NCBI GenBank assembly: GCA_012728535.1 | Contig: JAAYEX010000084.1 | Coordinates: forward strand, 1 to 14,285 | Direction of reading: 5' to 3' | Source of the DNA: Clostridiaceae bacterium | Lineage (GTDB): Bacteria > Bacillota > Clostridia > Saccharofermentanales > DTU023 | DNA length: 14,285 nucleotides | Shown: positions 7,590 through 14,285 of the stretch, in pieces | Numbering within the stretch: position 1 is the stretch's first letter | Layout of the letters: each line of letters starts with the position of its first letter | Position numbers and translations under genes: made by a program | The notes under the pieces: model-generated | What the model saw: only the letters and a program-made list of their open reading frames with translations | The model's database searches: none | What the model was told of the DNA's origin: nothing

Positions 7590-8099
7590 ATGCATTCAAT
7601 TAAAGGAAGAATTTTTGTTCTGGGGGATGATGTCGACACAGATCAAATCCTGCCCGGTTACGCTATGGCTGAGCCGTCAGACCGATTGGGTCAGTTTGCC
7701 TTAGCCGGAGTGGAAGGTCTTGATTTTGCGGAAAAGATGCAGGCCGGAGACATTATTGTTGCCGGAAGAAATTTTGGATGCGGATCATCCAGAGAGCAGG
7801 CTCCATTGGCCTTAAAGCAGTCGGGAGTAGCTTTGATCGTTGCGGTATCTTTTGCCAGGATATTCCGTCGTAATGCAATAAACATAGGTTTGCCGGTATT
7901 TTCCGCCGACATTGTCGACTCTGTAAAAAGTGGAGACATTATTGAGGCAGATTTGACCCGAGCAACAATCACCTTGGCTAACGGAGAGATTAAACAATTT
8001 GAAGCTATTTCCGAGAATACTTTAAAAACACTGGAGTATGGCGGCCTTATCCCACGCGTGCGTGAGGAGTTAGGTATTAAAAGTGAACAAGAGGATTAG
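7590..8099 (+). CDS. dmdB: Dimethylmaleate hydratase, small subunit
   Basis: This 169-residue small subunit is the swivelling domain of the aconitase/LeuD family and partners DmdA. LGDDVDTDQILPGYA (11-25) is the family's N-terminal signature. GRNFGCGSSREQAP (59-72) carries the conserved GCGSSRE substrate-recognition loop, and RIFRRNAINIGLP (90-102) is also typical. Length is normal for LeuD-type stand-alone subunits (~165). An SD (taggag, 7578-7583) lies six bases before the ATG. It sits 35 bases after dmdA and 4 bases before mgm. Confidence 0.93.
   Translation: MHSIKGRIFVLGDDVDTDQILPGYAMAEPSDRLGQFALAGVEGLDFAEKMQAGDIIVAGRNFGCGSSREQAPLALKQSGVALIVAVSFARIFRRNAINIGLPVFSADIVDSVKSGDIIEADLTRATITLANGEIKQFEAISENTLKTLEYGGLIPRVREELGIKSEQED
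8089..8094 (+). promoter_or_regulatory. Ribosome binding site that sets the mgm start
   Basis: AAGAGG lies nine bases before the ATG at 8104, inside the last codons of dmdB. A GTG in frame at 8083 would lengthen Mgm by seven residues, but it has no SD at proper distance, so the ATG at 8104 is preferred. Confidence 0.65.
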
Positions 8100-8103
8100 T
8101 CAT

Positions 8104-9969
8104 ATGCAAGAAAAAACAAAAAAGATTATTAAAGAAGATATTGAAAGTGTAAGAGCTTACGCTGACACTTTTAATGTAACCATGCCGGATTTAGATGACA
8201 AGGGTGACGTTATCGGGCTACCCGCCCCGTATCCGCGCGAAGTCAACGGTGTTGTACGTAGCGGTTACAGAATTTATGAATTAGCCCAATTGGCAGAAAC
8301 CCGTGGTTTTCCGGTGCAAAATCCGATACTTGGCCGCAACACGAGTGAAGAGACTTGGGCTGAATCGCAGGAAATGTATGCTTATGCAGAAAAGTTTGAT
8401 GAACCTTTGTTCCACTTTGTTCATGCTGAGGCAACACGCCATATTGATCCCTTGAAAGGCAGAGAGCTTATTGAGCAATCCCGGGGCAAGGGAGGGATTA
8501 CGCCGGTAGGAGAGCGTGAGTTTGTAACGCTGGGTGGCGGGTCTAAACATCCCATGAGAATTAATGCTACGGGGGATACCCCGCATTTATCTATAATTAA
8601 CGCTTTGATTGCCGGATTTGACGGCACTGATATCGGTCCTGTAATTCACGTTCATTTTGGCGGTCGTGGTATTCATGATTACAAAACAAAGGTTGTAAAC
8701 AGCTATAAGGCATTGCAAATATGTGCCGAGAATAACATTTTTGTCCAGCTTGACTCCCATAAGCACTTAAACAATATTGGCGGTACGGACGGAATGGCGC
8801 TGGCGATGTGCCTTTTGTCTGAGGGACTGGCTGTGCATGCAGGCCTGGCTCCCGAGCTTAGTGCTTTGCAAATGAATATTGCCGGTATAAACCTCTATGC
8901 CGACCTTGGCGTAATGCGCGCTTTTAAAGAAAGCATGTGGAGTAAATCTTTGGTGGTGGTTCCCGAAACGTTCCAAAATCCCCCGGAAGACCTGATTGCT
9001 GAAGCAGCACATTTCGCACGCATGGCCATTAACGCCAAACTGGGCGGAGCCAGCTTCTATCGCCCCAAAGCGGCAGAATCCGTAGGAATACCCACAGGGG
9101 ATTCAATGGGTCACGCTATCTGGGGTTCTTACAATGTCTTCAAGAGCGTTTATTCTCTTGACGTTGAATCGGATTCTATTGATCGGAGAAAAGCGGAGAT
9201 TGTTGATGAGGCTCTGGCCGTTCTGGAAGCAGCTCTTGATCTGGAGCATTTGACAATAGAACAACTTACACCATCCTTCTGGTTGCAATGGGAGGATGAG
9301 GAGTTGATCGACCTGATTGTCTCCGCCGGTAAAAGCGGCATTCTCGATGCACAAAGAGCCGGTGGCTGGGATTTGAAACGTCATGTCAAGGTCAACAGAG
9401 ATCCCGATGGCATTACCCGTTATATAAAGGGATATACGCCACTTGGAGTAGACGCATCCCGTATGGCTGTAAGTGAAGAAAATATTATAGTAGAAGAGGT
9501 CAAAGCCCCTACGCGCAAGGAGAAGATTGTCCTGGGCACTGTCGGTGCCGATGCTCATGTGATGGGCATCAACTTAAGCCGTGAAGCTTTCCAACGCGCA
9601 GGTTTTGATGTTATCTTCCTGAGAGGAATGAACCTGCCCGAGACTGTTGCGGAAGTTGCAGCAGAAGTCAATGCCGATGCTGTCGGTGTAAGTAATCTTC
9701 TGGGGCTTGGTATTGAACTCTTCCCCCGTGTGGGACAGCGCCTCGAGGAATTGGGACTGCGGGACAAAACTGTTGTCTTTGCAGGCGGCCGCATTGCGGA
9801 AAAGGAAGAGGAACACCAGGAGTTCGAAGATAAGATCAAAAATGAAGGAACCGCTTTCCTAGGAGTGGATGCTTTCTACGGACCCGGCACCGACCTTGAA
9901 AAATCTGTTGCTGAAATAACGGAAGCTATTGAAAAAATAAAGAAATATAAGGAGTCTGACAATGAGTGA
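8104..9969 (+). CDS. mgm: 2-methyleneglutarate mutase (adenosylcobalamin-dependent)
   Basis: This 621-residue coenzyme-B12 carbon-skeleton mutase converts 2-methyleneglutarate to (R)-3-methylitaconate by a radical rearrangement. The N-terminal ~460 residues form the substrate barrel. They include stretches such as GGGSKHPMRIN (144-154) and HVHFGGRGIHDYKTK (182-196). The C-terminal B12 domain, from about residue 472, has the base-off signature: DAHVMG with Asp483, His485 (lower Co ligand) and Gly488; SNLLG at about 530-534; and FAGGRI at about 560-565. The single-chain barrel-then-B12 order and ~614-621 length match the E. barkeri enzyme. It starts 4 bases after dmdB and overlaps mii by 8 bases, so the three genes are translated together. 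Activity needs B12 supply, and normally a reactivase; the candidate reactivase gene two positions downstream is broken. Confidence 0.94.
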   Translation: MQEKTKKIIKEDIESVRAYADTFNVTMPDLDDKGDVIGLPAPYPREVNGVVRSGYRIYELAQLAETRGFPVQNPILGRNTSEETWAESQEMYAYAEKFDEPLFHFVHAEATRHIDPLKGRELIEQSRGKGGITPVGEREFVTLGGGSKHPMRINATGDTPHLSIINALIAGFDGTDIGPVIHVHFGGRGIHDYKTKVVNSYKALQICAENNIFVQLDSHKHLNNIGGTDGMALAMCLLSEGLAVHAGLAPELSALQMNIAGINLYADLGVMRAFKESMWSKSLVVVPETFQNPPEDLIAEAAHFARMAINAKLGGASFYRPKAAESVGIPTGDSMGHAIWGSYNVFKSVYSLDVESDSIDRRKAEIVDEALAVLEAALDLEHLTIEQLTPSFWLQWEDEELIDLIVSAGKSGILDAQRAGGWDLKRHVKVNRDPDGITRYIKGYTPLGVDASRMAVSEENIIVEEVKAPTRKEKIVLGTVGADAHVMGINLSREAFQRAGFDVIFLRGMNLPETVAEVAAEVNADAVGVSNLLGLGIELFPRVGQRLEELGLRDKTVVFAGGRIAEKEEEHQEFEDKIKNEGTAFLGVDAFYGPGTDLEKSVAEITEAIEKIKKYKESDNE

Positions 9970-11107
9970 TATGTTCTCTGTTCCCTGTGTCATCATGCGT
10001 GGAGGAACCAGTAAAGGTATATTTATTAAGGAAAACGATCTCCCGGCAGATCAGGAATTACGTGACAAGATCATCCTGGCAATTTTTGGAAGTCCCGATG
10101 TTCGCCAGATCGATGGATTGGCAGGGGCGGACCCGCTGACGAGCAAGCTGGCGATAATCGGACCGTCGACACATCCTGAGGCCGACGTTGATTATACTTT
10201 CGGCCAGGTCAGCATCAATCAGGAGCTGATTGATTACAGTGGAAACTGTGGAAACATTTCCTCGGCGGTCGGCCCATTTGCTATTGACCAGTCCTTAGTC
10301 AGGGCTGTCGAGCCACTTACCACAGTACGCATACACAACACCAATACAGGCAAAATTTTGGTGGCTGAAGTTGAAGTCGAAAATGGAAAGCCCCGCGTAA
10401 GCGGTGACTGTAAGATAGATGCTGTACCGGGAACAGCTTCTCCCATACTCATGGACTTTGCAGGTACGGCCGGTTCATCAACAGGCAGCATTCTGCCCAG
10501 TGGAAATGTGGTAGACGTCATTGAAAGCAGCCGGGGACCGGTTGAAGTTTCTATCGTCGATGTTGCCAATCCCTGTATTTTCCTCAGGGCTGTCGATATC
10601 GATATGAAGGGTACCGAGACGCCTGCAGAGATTGATTCTGATAAAGAGCTACTCGGGCTACTTGAAGAAATCAGAGCTAAATGCTGCGTTCTTATCGGTT
10701 TAGCAGAAACCGAGGCTGAAGCCAGTGAGAAAATACCTGCCTTCCCCATGATAGCCTTTGTCGGCCCTGCCCAGGACTATATCGATTTCACTACCGGTAA
10801 TACCATAAAAGCCGAGCAGGTAGATTTTGTTTCCCGTTTGATGTTCATGCAGGTACTGCACAAGACATACGCAGGAACAGCTACAGCCTGTACAGGTGCA
10901 GCAGCGAAAATTGAGGGAAGCATTGTTAATCAGATGATCCCCAATATCAATGAAATCAGCACCATCAGAATAGGTCACCCGGCCGGAGTCCTGCCTGTCG
11001 TCGCCGAGATGGAAGACGGTGTTGTTACAAAAGCCGCATTTTACCGTACTGCCCGCAAAATTCTGGAAGGACAGTGCTTTGTAGAGACAGCAAAAGTTTG
11101 TGAGTAA
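9962..11107 (+). CDS. mii: (R)-3-methylitaconate delta-isomerase (PrpF family)
   Basis: This 381-residue cofactor-free isomerase moves the double bond of (R)-3-methylitaconate to give 2,3-dimethylmaleate. It is a PrpF-type protein of the diaminopimelate-epimerase-like fold, with two similar halves. RGGTSKGIF (13-21) provides the conserved Ser17-Lys18. Lys62 lies in DPLTSKLA (57-64), and Cys96 in GNCGNIS (94-100). From memory, Lys62 and Cys96 have the same numbers as catalytic-site residues of the E. barkeri enzyme. YAGTATACTGAAA in the second half is also typical. The first four codons overlap the mgm end, and the SD (aaggag, ~9949-9954) is within mgm. Methylaconitate isomerase PrpF is the family alternative, but the context excludes it. 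Confidence 0.95.
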   Translation: MSDMFSVPCVIMRGGTSKGIFIKENDLPADQELRDKIILAIFGSPDVRQIDGLAGADPLTSKLAIIGPSTHPEADVDYTFGQVSINQELIDYSGNCGNISSAVGPFAIDQSLVRAVEPLTTVRIHNTNTGKILVAEVEVENGKPRVSGDCKIDAVPGTASPILMDFAGTAGSSTGSILPSGNVVDVIESSRGPVEVSIVDVANPCIFLRAVDIDMKGTETPAEIDSDKELLGLLEEIRAKCCVLIGLAETEAEASEKIPAFPMIAFVGPAQDYIDFTTGNTIKAEQVDFVSRLMFMQVLHKTYAGTATACTGAAAKIEGSIVNQMIPNINEISTIRIGHPAGVLPVVAEMEDGVVTKAAFYRTARKILEGQCFVETAKVCE

Positions 11108-11117
11108 TAAGAGGACA

Positions 11118-12554
11118 ATGATCGAAGCCCGAAAAGCAAACATTCTCGTTTACGATGTAGGAAGCACCTATACCAAGACGGCTGCCTTTCATCTGGATGG
11201 AGATAATTTACAGTATCTTGCCAATGGTCAGTCACCTACAACTCTGTAAGATATCATGATCGGAGTTAATGAAGGGCACAGGCAATTAGAAGAGAAAGGG
11301 ATCACTGTTGATCCGGCTGCAAAAACCTACGCCACATGCAGCGCAGCAGGTGGTTTGCGCATGGTAGCTCTGGGCTACATGCCTCAGGTTACCGCCAAGG
11401 CGGCAAAGGAAGTTGCGATGACTGCGGGAGCCAGGGTCATGGAGGTCATTTCGTCCGATGAGGCTCTGGAATATCTCGCAGAAATACTCCACGAGATTCA
11501 GCCTGATATTATTTTACTGGCCGGCGGCACTGATGGCGGCGACCAGACCTCGGCGCTGGAAAACGTCGAGCTGTTAACAAGAATTAAGACAAAAGCCAAA
11601 GTGATAATCGCATGTAATATTGAGGTTCAGGCTCAGGCTCAGTTTGAACTTGAATCTCACGGTATCGACTGTGTGCGTGTTCCCAATATCATGCCGATGA
11701 TCCATGAACTAAATGTCAAGCCTGCGCGTGAAGCCATACATACAGTTTTTATAAAGCAGCTGACAAATGCAAAAGGTTTGGACAAACTCTCTTCCGGCTT
11801 GACAGATCCCAAAGTGATTCCTACACCCGGTGCCGTTTTGCTGGCAAGCGAGCTTTTGGCCCGCGGAACCTATGAACAAAAAGGTGTTGACGGTGTACTG
11901 TTAATTGATTTGGGAGGGGCTACTACAGATGTCCATTCCGCTCTGCAAAAACTGGAGGAGCTTAAAGCTGAAGAGCGAGGTCTCATTATCAGTAATGATA
12001 AACAGTTTTCCTACCGTACTGTGGAAGGTAATCTGGGTATGCGCGTGAGTGCTACAGGGATAGTCGAAACAGTAGGGCCCCGGAGGATTATTGACAAACT
12101 CCCGGCAGGAGCTCCCCTTTGTGAGTTGGAAGAAGTTTGGGATTATGCCAGGAAATTGGAAGATGACACCAAGTTGCTTCCGGAATCAGACAAGAAAAGA
12201 ATGCTGGATGAAGCTTTGGCTTGCTGTGCGATTACGGTGGCTCTCAGGAGGCATGCAGGTCACTTTATTGTGGAGCCCGACCCGGTAATGGGTCTGGCCG
12301 CCGGCTCGATCGTGGGCCGCGATTTGCGCATGGTTGAATTTGTTTTGGCGGTCGGAGGAATTTTCACTTATGCCGACTCTGAAGAAAGAGAACGAATCCT
12401 GACAGCAGCCTTTGCTGATCCCGGAATCTCTCTTTTACCATTGAATCCGAAATTCTATTATGACGATGATTATATTCTGTACGCTTTGGGGGTTTTGTCT
12501 CAACATTTCCCTGATGCAGTCTTTAGTTTTATGAAAAGAAAATTTAGTATTTGA
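11118..12554 (+). pseudogene. MutL/GlmL-type B12-mutase reactivase gene with an in-frame stop
   Basis: The frame reads as one 478-residue glutamate-mutase-MutL homologue broken once, by TAA at codon 44. The first part has the phosphate-1 motif VYDVGSTYTKTAAF (11-24). After the stop the frame continues for 434 intact codons, with CSAAGGLRMVA, LLAGGTDGG (about 134-141), the phosphate-2 motif LLIDLGGATTDVHSA (about 261-275) and YRTVEGNLGMRVSA. These are hallmarks of the actin-like ATPase fold. MutL/GlmL proteins are thought to protect or reactivate B12 mutases; here the likely client is Mgm, encoded two genes upstream. The ATG at 11256 has no SD and would give a 432-residue product without phosphate-1. 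An agagg (11110-11114) lies close to the 11118 ATG. Either the gene is newly inactivated, the stop is a sequence error, or readthrough occurs. Confidence 0.82.
11247..11249 (+). other. In-frame TAA nonsense codon in the reactivase gene
   Basis: The context reads Q-S-P-T-T-L-stop-D-I-M-I-G, and homologues are continuous through this point, commonly with an acidic residue (PTT-x-ED pattern, from memory). A single G-to-T change from GAA would create it. TAA, TAG and TGA all end other genes in this window, so TAA is not reassigned here. Confidence 0.9.
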
Positions 12555-12564
12555 AAGGTGAAAA

Positions 12565-13431
12565 ATGAAAAGATCAACACAACTGAGAAAATTGTTTGAA
12601 TCTGACGGGATAATCGTAGCGCCGGGAGCACACGATGCATTAACCGCAAAGATTATCGAAAAGACGGGCTTTCCTGCAGTTTATATGACAGGTTACGGGC
12701 AGGCAGCCAGCCATTTGGCCAGACCTGACGTAGGTCTGCTGACAATGTCTGAAATGGTGGCAAGGGCTGCAGCAATTGTCGAAGCCGTCGAAATACCCGT
12801 GATCGCTGATGCAGACACCGGTTTTGGTAATGCCATCAATGTAATGCGTACTGTCAGGGAATATGAGAAGGCCGGTGTCGCCTGTATTCAGCTGGAAGAC
12901 CAGCTAATGCCGAAGAAATGCGGTCATATGCTGGGGCGCCAGGTGGTCTCCAAAGAAGAAATGGTCGGCAAGATCAAGGCCGCCGTCGATGCCCGAAGAG
13001 ATCAGGATTTTATGATTATGGCGCGTACTGATGCCAGAACAGTTCTGGGAATTGAAGAGGCCCTGGAACGTGGCCTGGCCTATCAGGAAGCCGGTGCGGA
13101 TATCATTTTCATTGAATCGCCGGAAAGTGAAGAAGAGATGAAAATGATTAACGAGACTATCTCAGTCTACACCCTGGCCAACATGGTGGAAGGCGGCAGA
13201 ACCCCGCTCTTGCTTAATGAGCAATTGGAAAAACTCGGTTTTAATCTGGTGATTTATCCAACAGCGTCGACTTACGTCACTACGAAAGCAATGATGGTTT
13301 TGATGGAAAGACTTGCAGAGGAAGGCACCACGGCAAATATGATCTCTGACATGGTGTCTTTTAGTGAGTTCAATGACTTGATCGGTTTGACAAAGGTTCG
13401 TGAACTCGAAGCCAAATACGGGAATGAATAA
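12565..13431 (+). CDS. dml: 2,3-dimethylmalate lyase
   Basis: This 288-residue enzyme of the isocitrate lyase/PEP mutase superfamily cleaves (2R,3S)-2,3-dimethylmalate to propionate and pyruvate, the last step of the pathway. The barrel shows VAPGAHDALTAKI (18-30), MTGYG (41-45), ADADTGFGN (81-89) with Mg-binding aspartates, QLEDQ (109-113), and the catalytic-loop signature MPKKCGH (115-121) with Cys119. MARTDAR and FIESPES follow. Length matches family members such as methylisocitrate lyase (~290), the main alternative; neighbouring dmdAB, mgm and mii favour dimethylmalate. An SD (aaaggtg, 12555-12561) precedes the ATG, ten bases after the reactivase stop. Confidence 0.93.
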   Translation: MKRSTQLRKLFESDGIIVAPGAHDALTAKIIEKTGFPAVYMTGYGQAASHLARPDVGLLTMSEMVARAAAIVEAVEIPVIADADTGFGNAINVMRTVREYEKAGVACIQLEDQLMPKKCGHMLGRQVVSKEEMVGKIKAAVDARRDQDFMIMARTDARTVLGIEEALERGLAYQEAGADIIFIESPESEEEMKMINETISVYTLANMVEGGRTPLLLNEQLEKLGFNLVIYPTASTYVTTKAMMVLMERLAEEGTTANMISDMVSFSEFNDLIGLTKVRELEAKYGNE

Positions 13432-13455
13432 AGATATTATTGAAAGGATATTGCA

Positions 13456-14285
13456 ATGACTGAACTTAGAAAAGCTATTGCTGAGATACAGCCTCTGACA
13501 ATCGGCGAGATGATCCGGTTGGCTAAAGACTATAATGTGAGAGTAATTGACGTGGTGCTTGAAGAAGCCATTTTCCAGACCGGACTGTCAAGGGAAGAGA
13601 TTTTGACCAGAGTTATGGACGAGTATGCTCATAACCTTAAAGCCCTGGACATAGGACTTGAAGATGGTGAAAGTGTCCTTTTGGGGACAGCAGCAGCCGA
13701 TCTCAACAAAATGGAGCGGCCCCTGGTTTTTGCCGATTCATTTCTGGACAATGCTCTGCTCTACACTTTAGCCGCCCAGGTCGGGAACCATTGTATCGGT
13801 CTCAGACCATGTGCCGGAACCGGAGATTCCTGCCCCTATGCAGGTTTTGTCAAAGCAATGCAGACAGCAGGATATGATGAGCTTTTTATTGCGGAAATAG
13901 CAGCTCTTATACTTAAAATAGGCAGTATTTATCGCGTAGCCAAGATTACAACAGGCTGTAATCTTGAAGGTTTCGGTGCCGGAGCAGCCTGCATTGCTGC
14001 AGCCACAGTTGCACTTAACGGGGGAACACCCGAGCAAATGGAGCAGGCTATGGTTTTAGCCATATCTCCTACTATCGCAGTTCCCTGCACACCAAGGGTA
14101 TTGGTACCGGCTCTTTGCACCACCCATGTCGGCGGCGCAATTCTTATCGGCATGTATTCAGGTAAGCTGTGCACACTGGTGGATATTGGTGTAAATGTTC
14201 CGGTGGATGTAATGCTGGCCATGGCAAGTGAGGTCCATGTAGAATCCGCACGTCATGTGGTTCCTACTGTTGTCGAGTACATGGA
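13456..14285 (+). CDS. hmd: 2-(hydroxymethyl)glutarate dehydratase, serine-dehydratase-like, 5' part
   Basis: This frame stays open from the ATG at 13456 (SD gaaagga, 13442-13448) to the window end, giving 276 codons and two bases. It belongs to the Fe-S L-serine dehydratase alpha-chain family. Three cysteines fit the [4Fe-4S] ligand pattern of that family: Cys168 in TGCNLEGFGAGAACIAAA, then Cys211 and Cys221 in VPCTPRVLVPALC. GGTPEQMEQAM (189-199) is also typical. By context it should dehydrate (S)-2-(hydroxymethyl)glutarate to 2-methyleneglutarate, the step between Hgd and Mgm; the E. barkeri pathway uses a serine-dehydratase relative here. The N-terminal ~85 residues resemble the regulatory/linker part rather than a separate beta chain. 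A true serine dehydratase is the alternative but is unlikely in this setting. Confidence 0.87.
   Translation, partial: MTELRKAIAEIQPLTIGEMIRLAKDYNVRVIDVVLEEAIFQTGLSREEILTRVMDEYAHNLKALDIGLEDGESVLLGTAAADLNKMERPLVFADSFLDNALLYTLAAQVGNHCIGLRPCAGTGDSCPYAGFVKAMQTAGYDELFIAEIAALILKIGSIYRVAKITTGCNLEGFGAGAACIAAATVALNGGTPEQMEQAMVLAISPTIAVPCTPRVLVPALCTTHVGGAILIGMYSGKLCTLVDIGVNVPVDVMLAMASEVHVESARHVVPTVVEYM

Noticed and set aside
8083..8103. GTG start extending Mgm by seven residues
   Set aside because: No SD at proper distance; the ATG at 8104 has AAGAGG nine bases upstream and avoids overlap with dmdB.
10234..10749. Long reverse-strand open frames (171 codons here; also 9103-9558 and 2349-2738)
   Set aside because: They lie wholly or almost wholly opposite strongly supported + strand genes, have low-complexity Ser/Pro/Thr-rich or unrecognisable translations, and no SD support.
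11247..11249. Recoded stop (selenocysteine, pyrrolysine or altered code)
   Set aside because: Selenocysteine uses TGA and pyrrolysine TAG. TAA ends several intact genes here, so reassignment is excluded; plain readthrough remains only a possibility.
11256..12554. An independent 432-codon gene starting at ATG 11256
   Set aside because: No SD precedes it, and the codons before the TAA encode the missing N-terminal phosphate-binding motif in the same frame, so it is the downstream part of a broken gene.

Overview
The window is most of an anaerobic nicotinate (vitamin B3) fermentation cluster, with every gene on the + strand. Its products match, step by step, the pathway characterised in Eubacterium barkeri: nicotinate -> 6-hydroxynicotinate -> tetrahydro-6-oxonicotinate -> 2-formylglutarate -> 2-(hydroxymethyl)glutarate -> 2-methyleneglutarate -> (R)-3-methylitaconate -> dimethylmaleate -> 2,3-dimethylmalate -> propionate + pyruvate. 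The host is probably a strictly anaerobic, low- to mid-GC Firmicute (Clostridia-like). The grounds are the pathway itself, strong AGGAGG-type ribosome binding sites, tight gene packing, and an oxygen-sensitive enzyme set (serine-dehydratase-type and aconitase-type Fe-S enzymes, a B12 mutase). The species cannot be named from this sequence.

Layout. 1-271 is the 3' end of a PF06684/DUF1185 'amino acid synthesis family' gene. 316-1224 is hgd (2-(hydroxymethyl)glutarate dehydrogenase). 1245-5009 is the four-subunit nicotinate dehydrogenase, ndhF-ndhS-ndhL-ndhM, with the molybdopterin subunit split in two. 5010-5145 is a gap that may fold into a closed RNA structure. 5146-6273 is an orphan PTS-EIIC-like membrane protein and the best candidate for nicotinate uptake. 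A hairpin terminator lies at about 6293-6333. A second block follows: dmdA and dmdB (dimethylmaleate hydratase), mgm (B12-dependent 2-methyleneglutarate mutase), mii (methylitaconate isomerase), a mutL/glmL-type mutase reactivase gene broken by an in-frame TAA, dml (2,3-dimethylmalate lyase), and the 5' part of hmd (serine-dehydratase-like 2-(hydroxymethyl)glutarate dehydratase), which runs off the window.

Of the eight enzymatic steps, only 6-hydroxynicotinate reductase (Hnr) and enamidase (Ena) are not encoded here. They may lie upstream or beyond the right edge. No regulator, mobile element, tRNA, rRNA or CRISPR array was seen.

The points most worth a second look are the single nonsense codon in the otherwise intact mutase-reactivase gene, the DUF1185 gene beside a ring-opening pathway, the possible structured leader before the transporter, and the charged N- and C-terminal extensions of NdhL.
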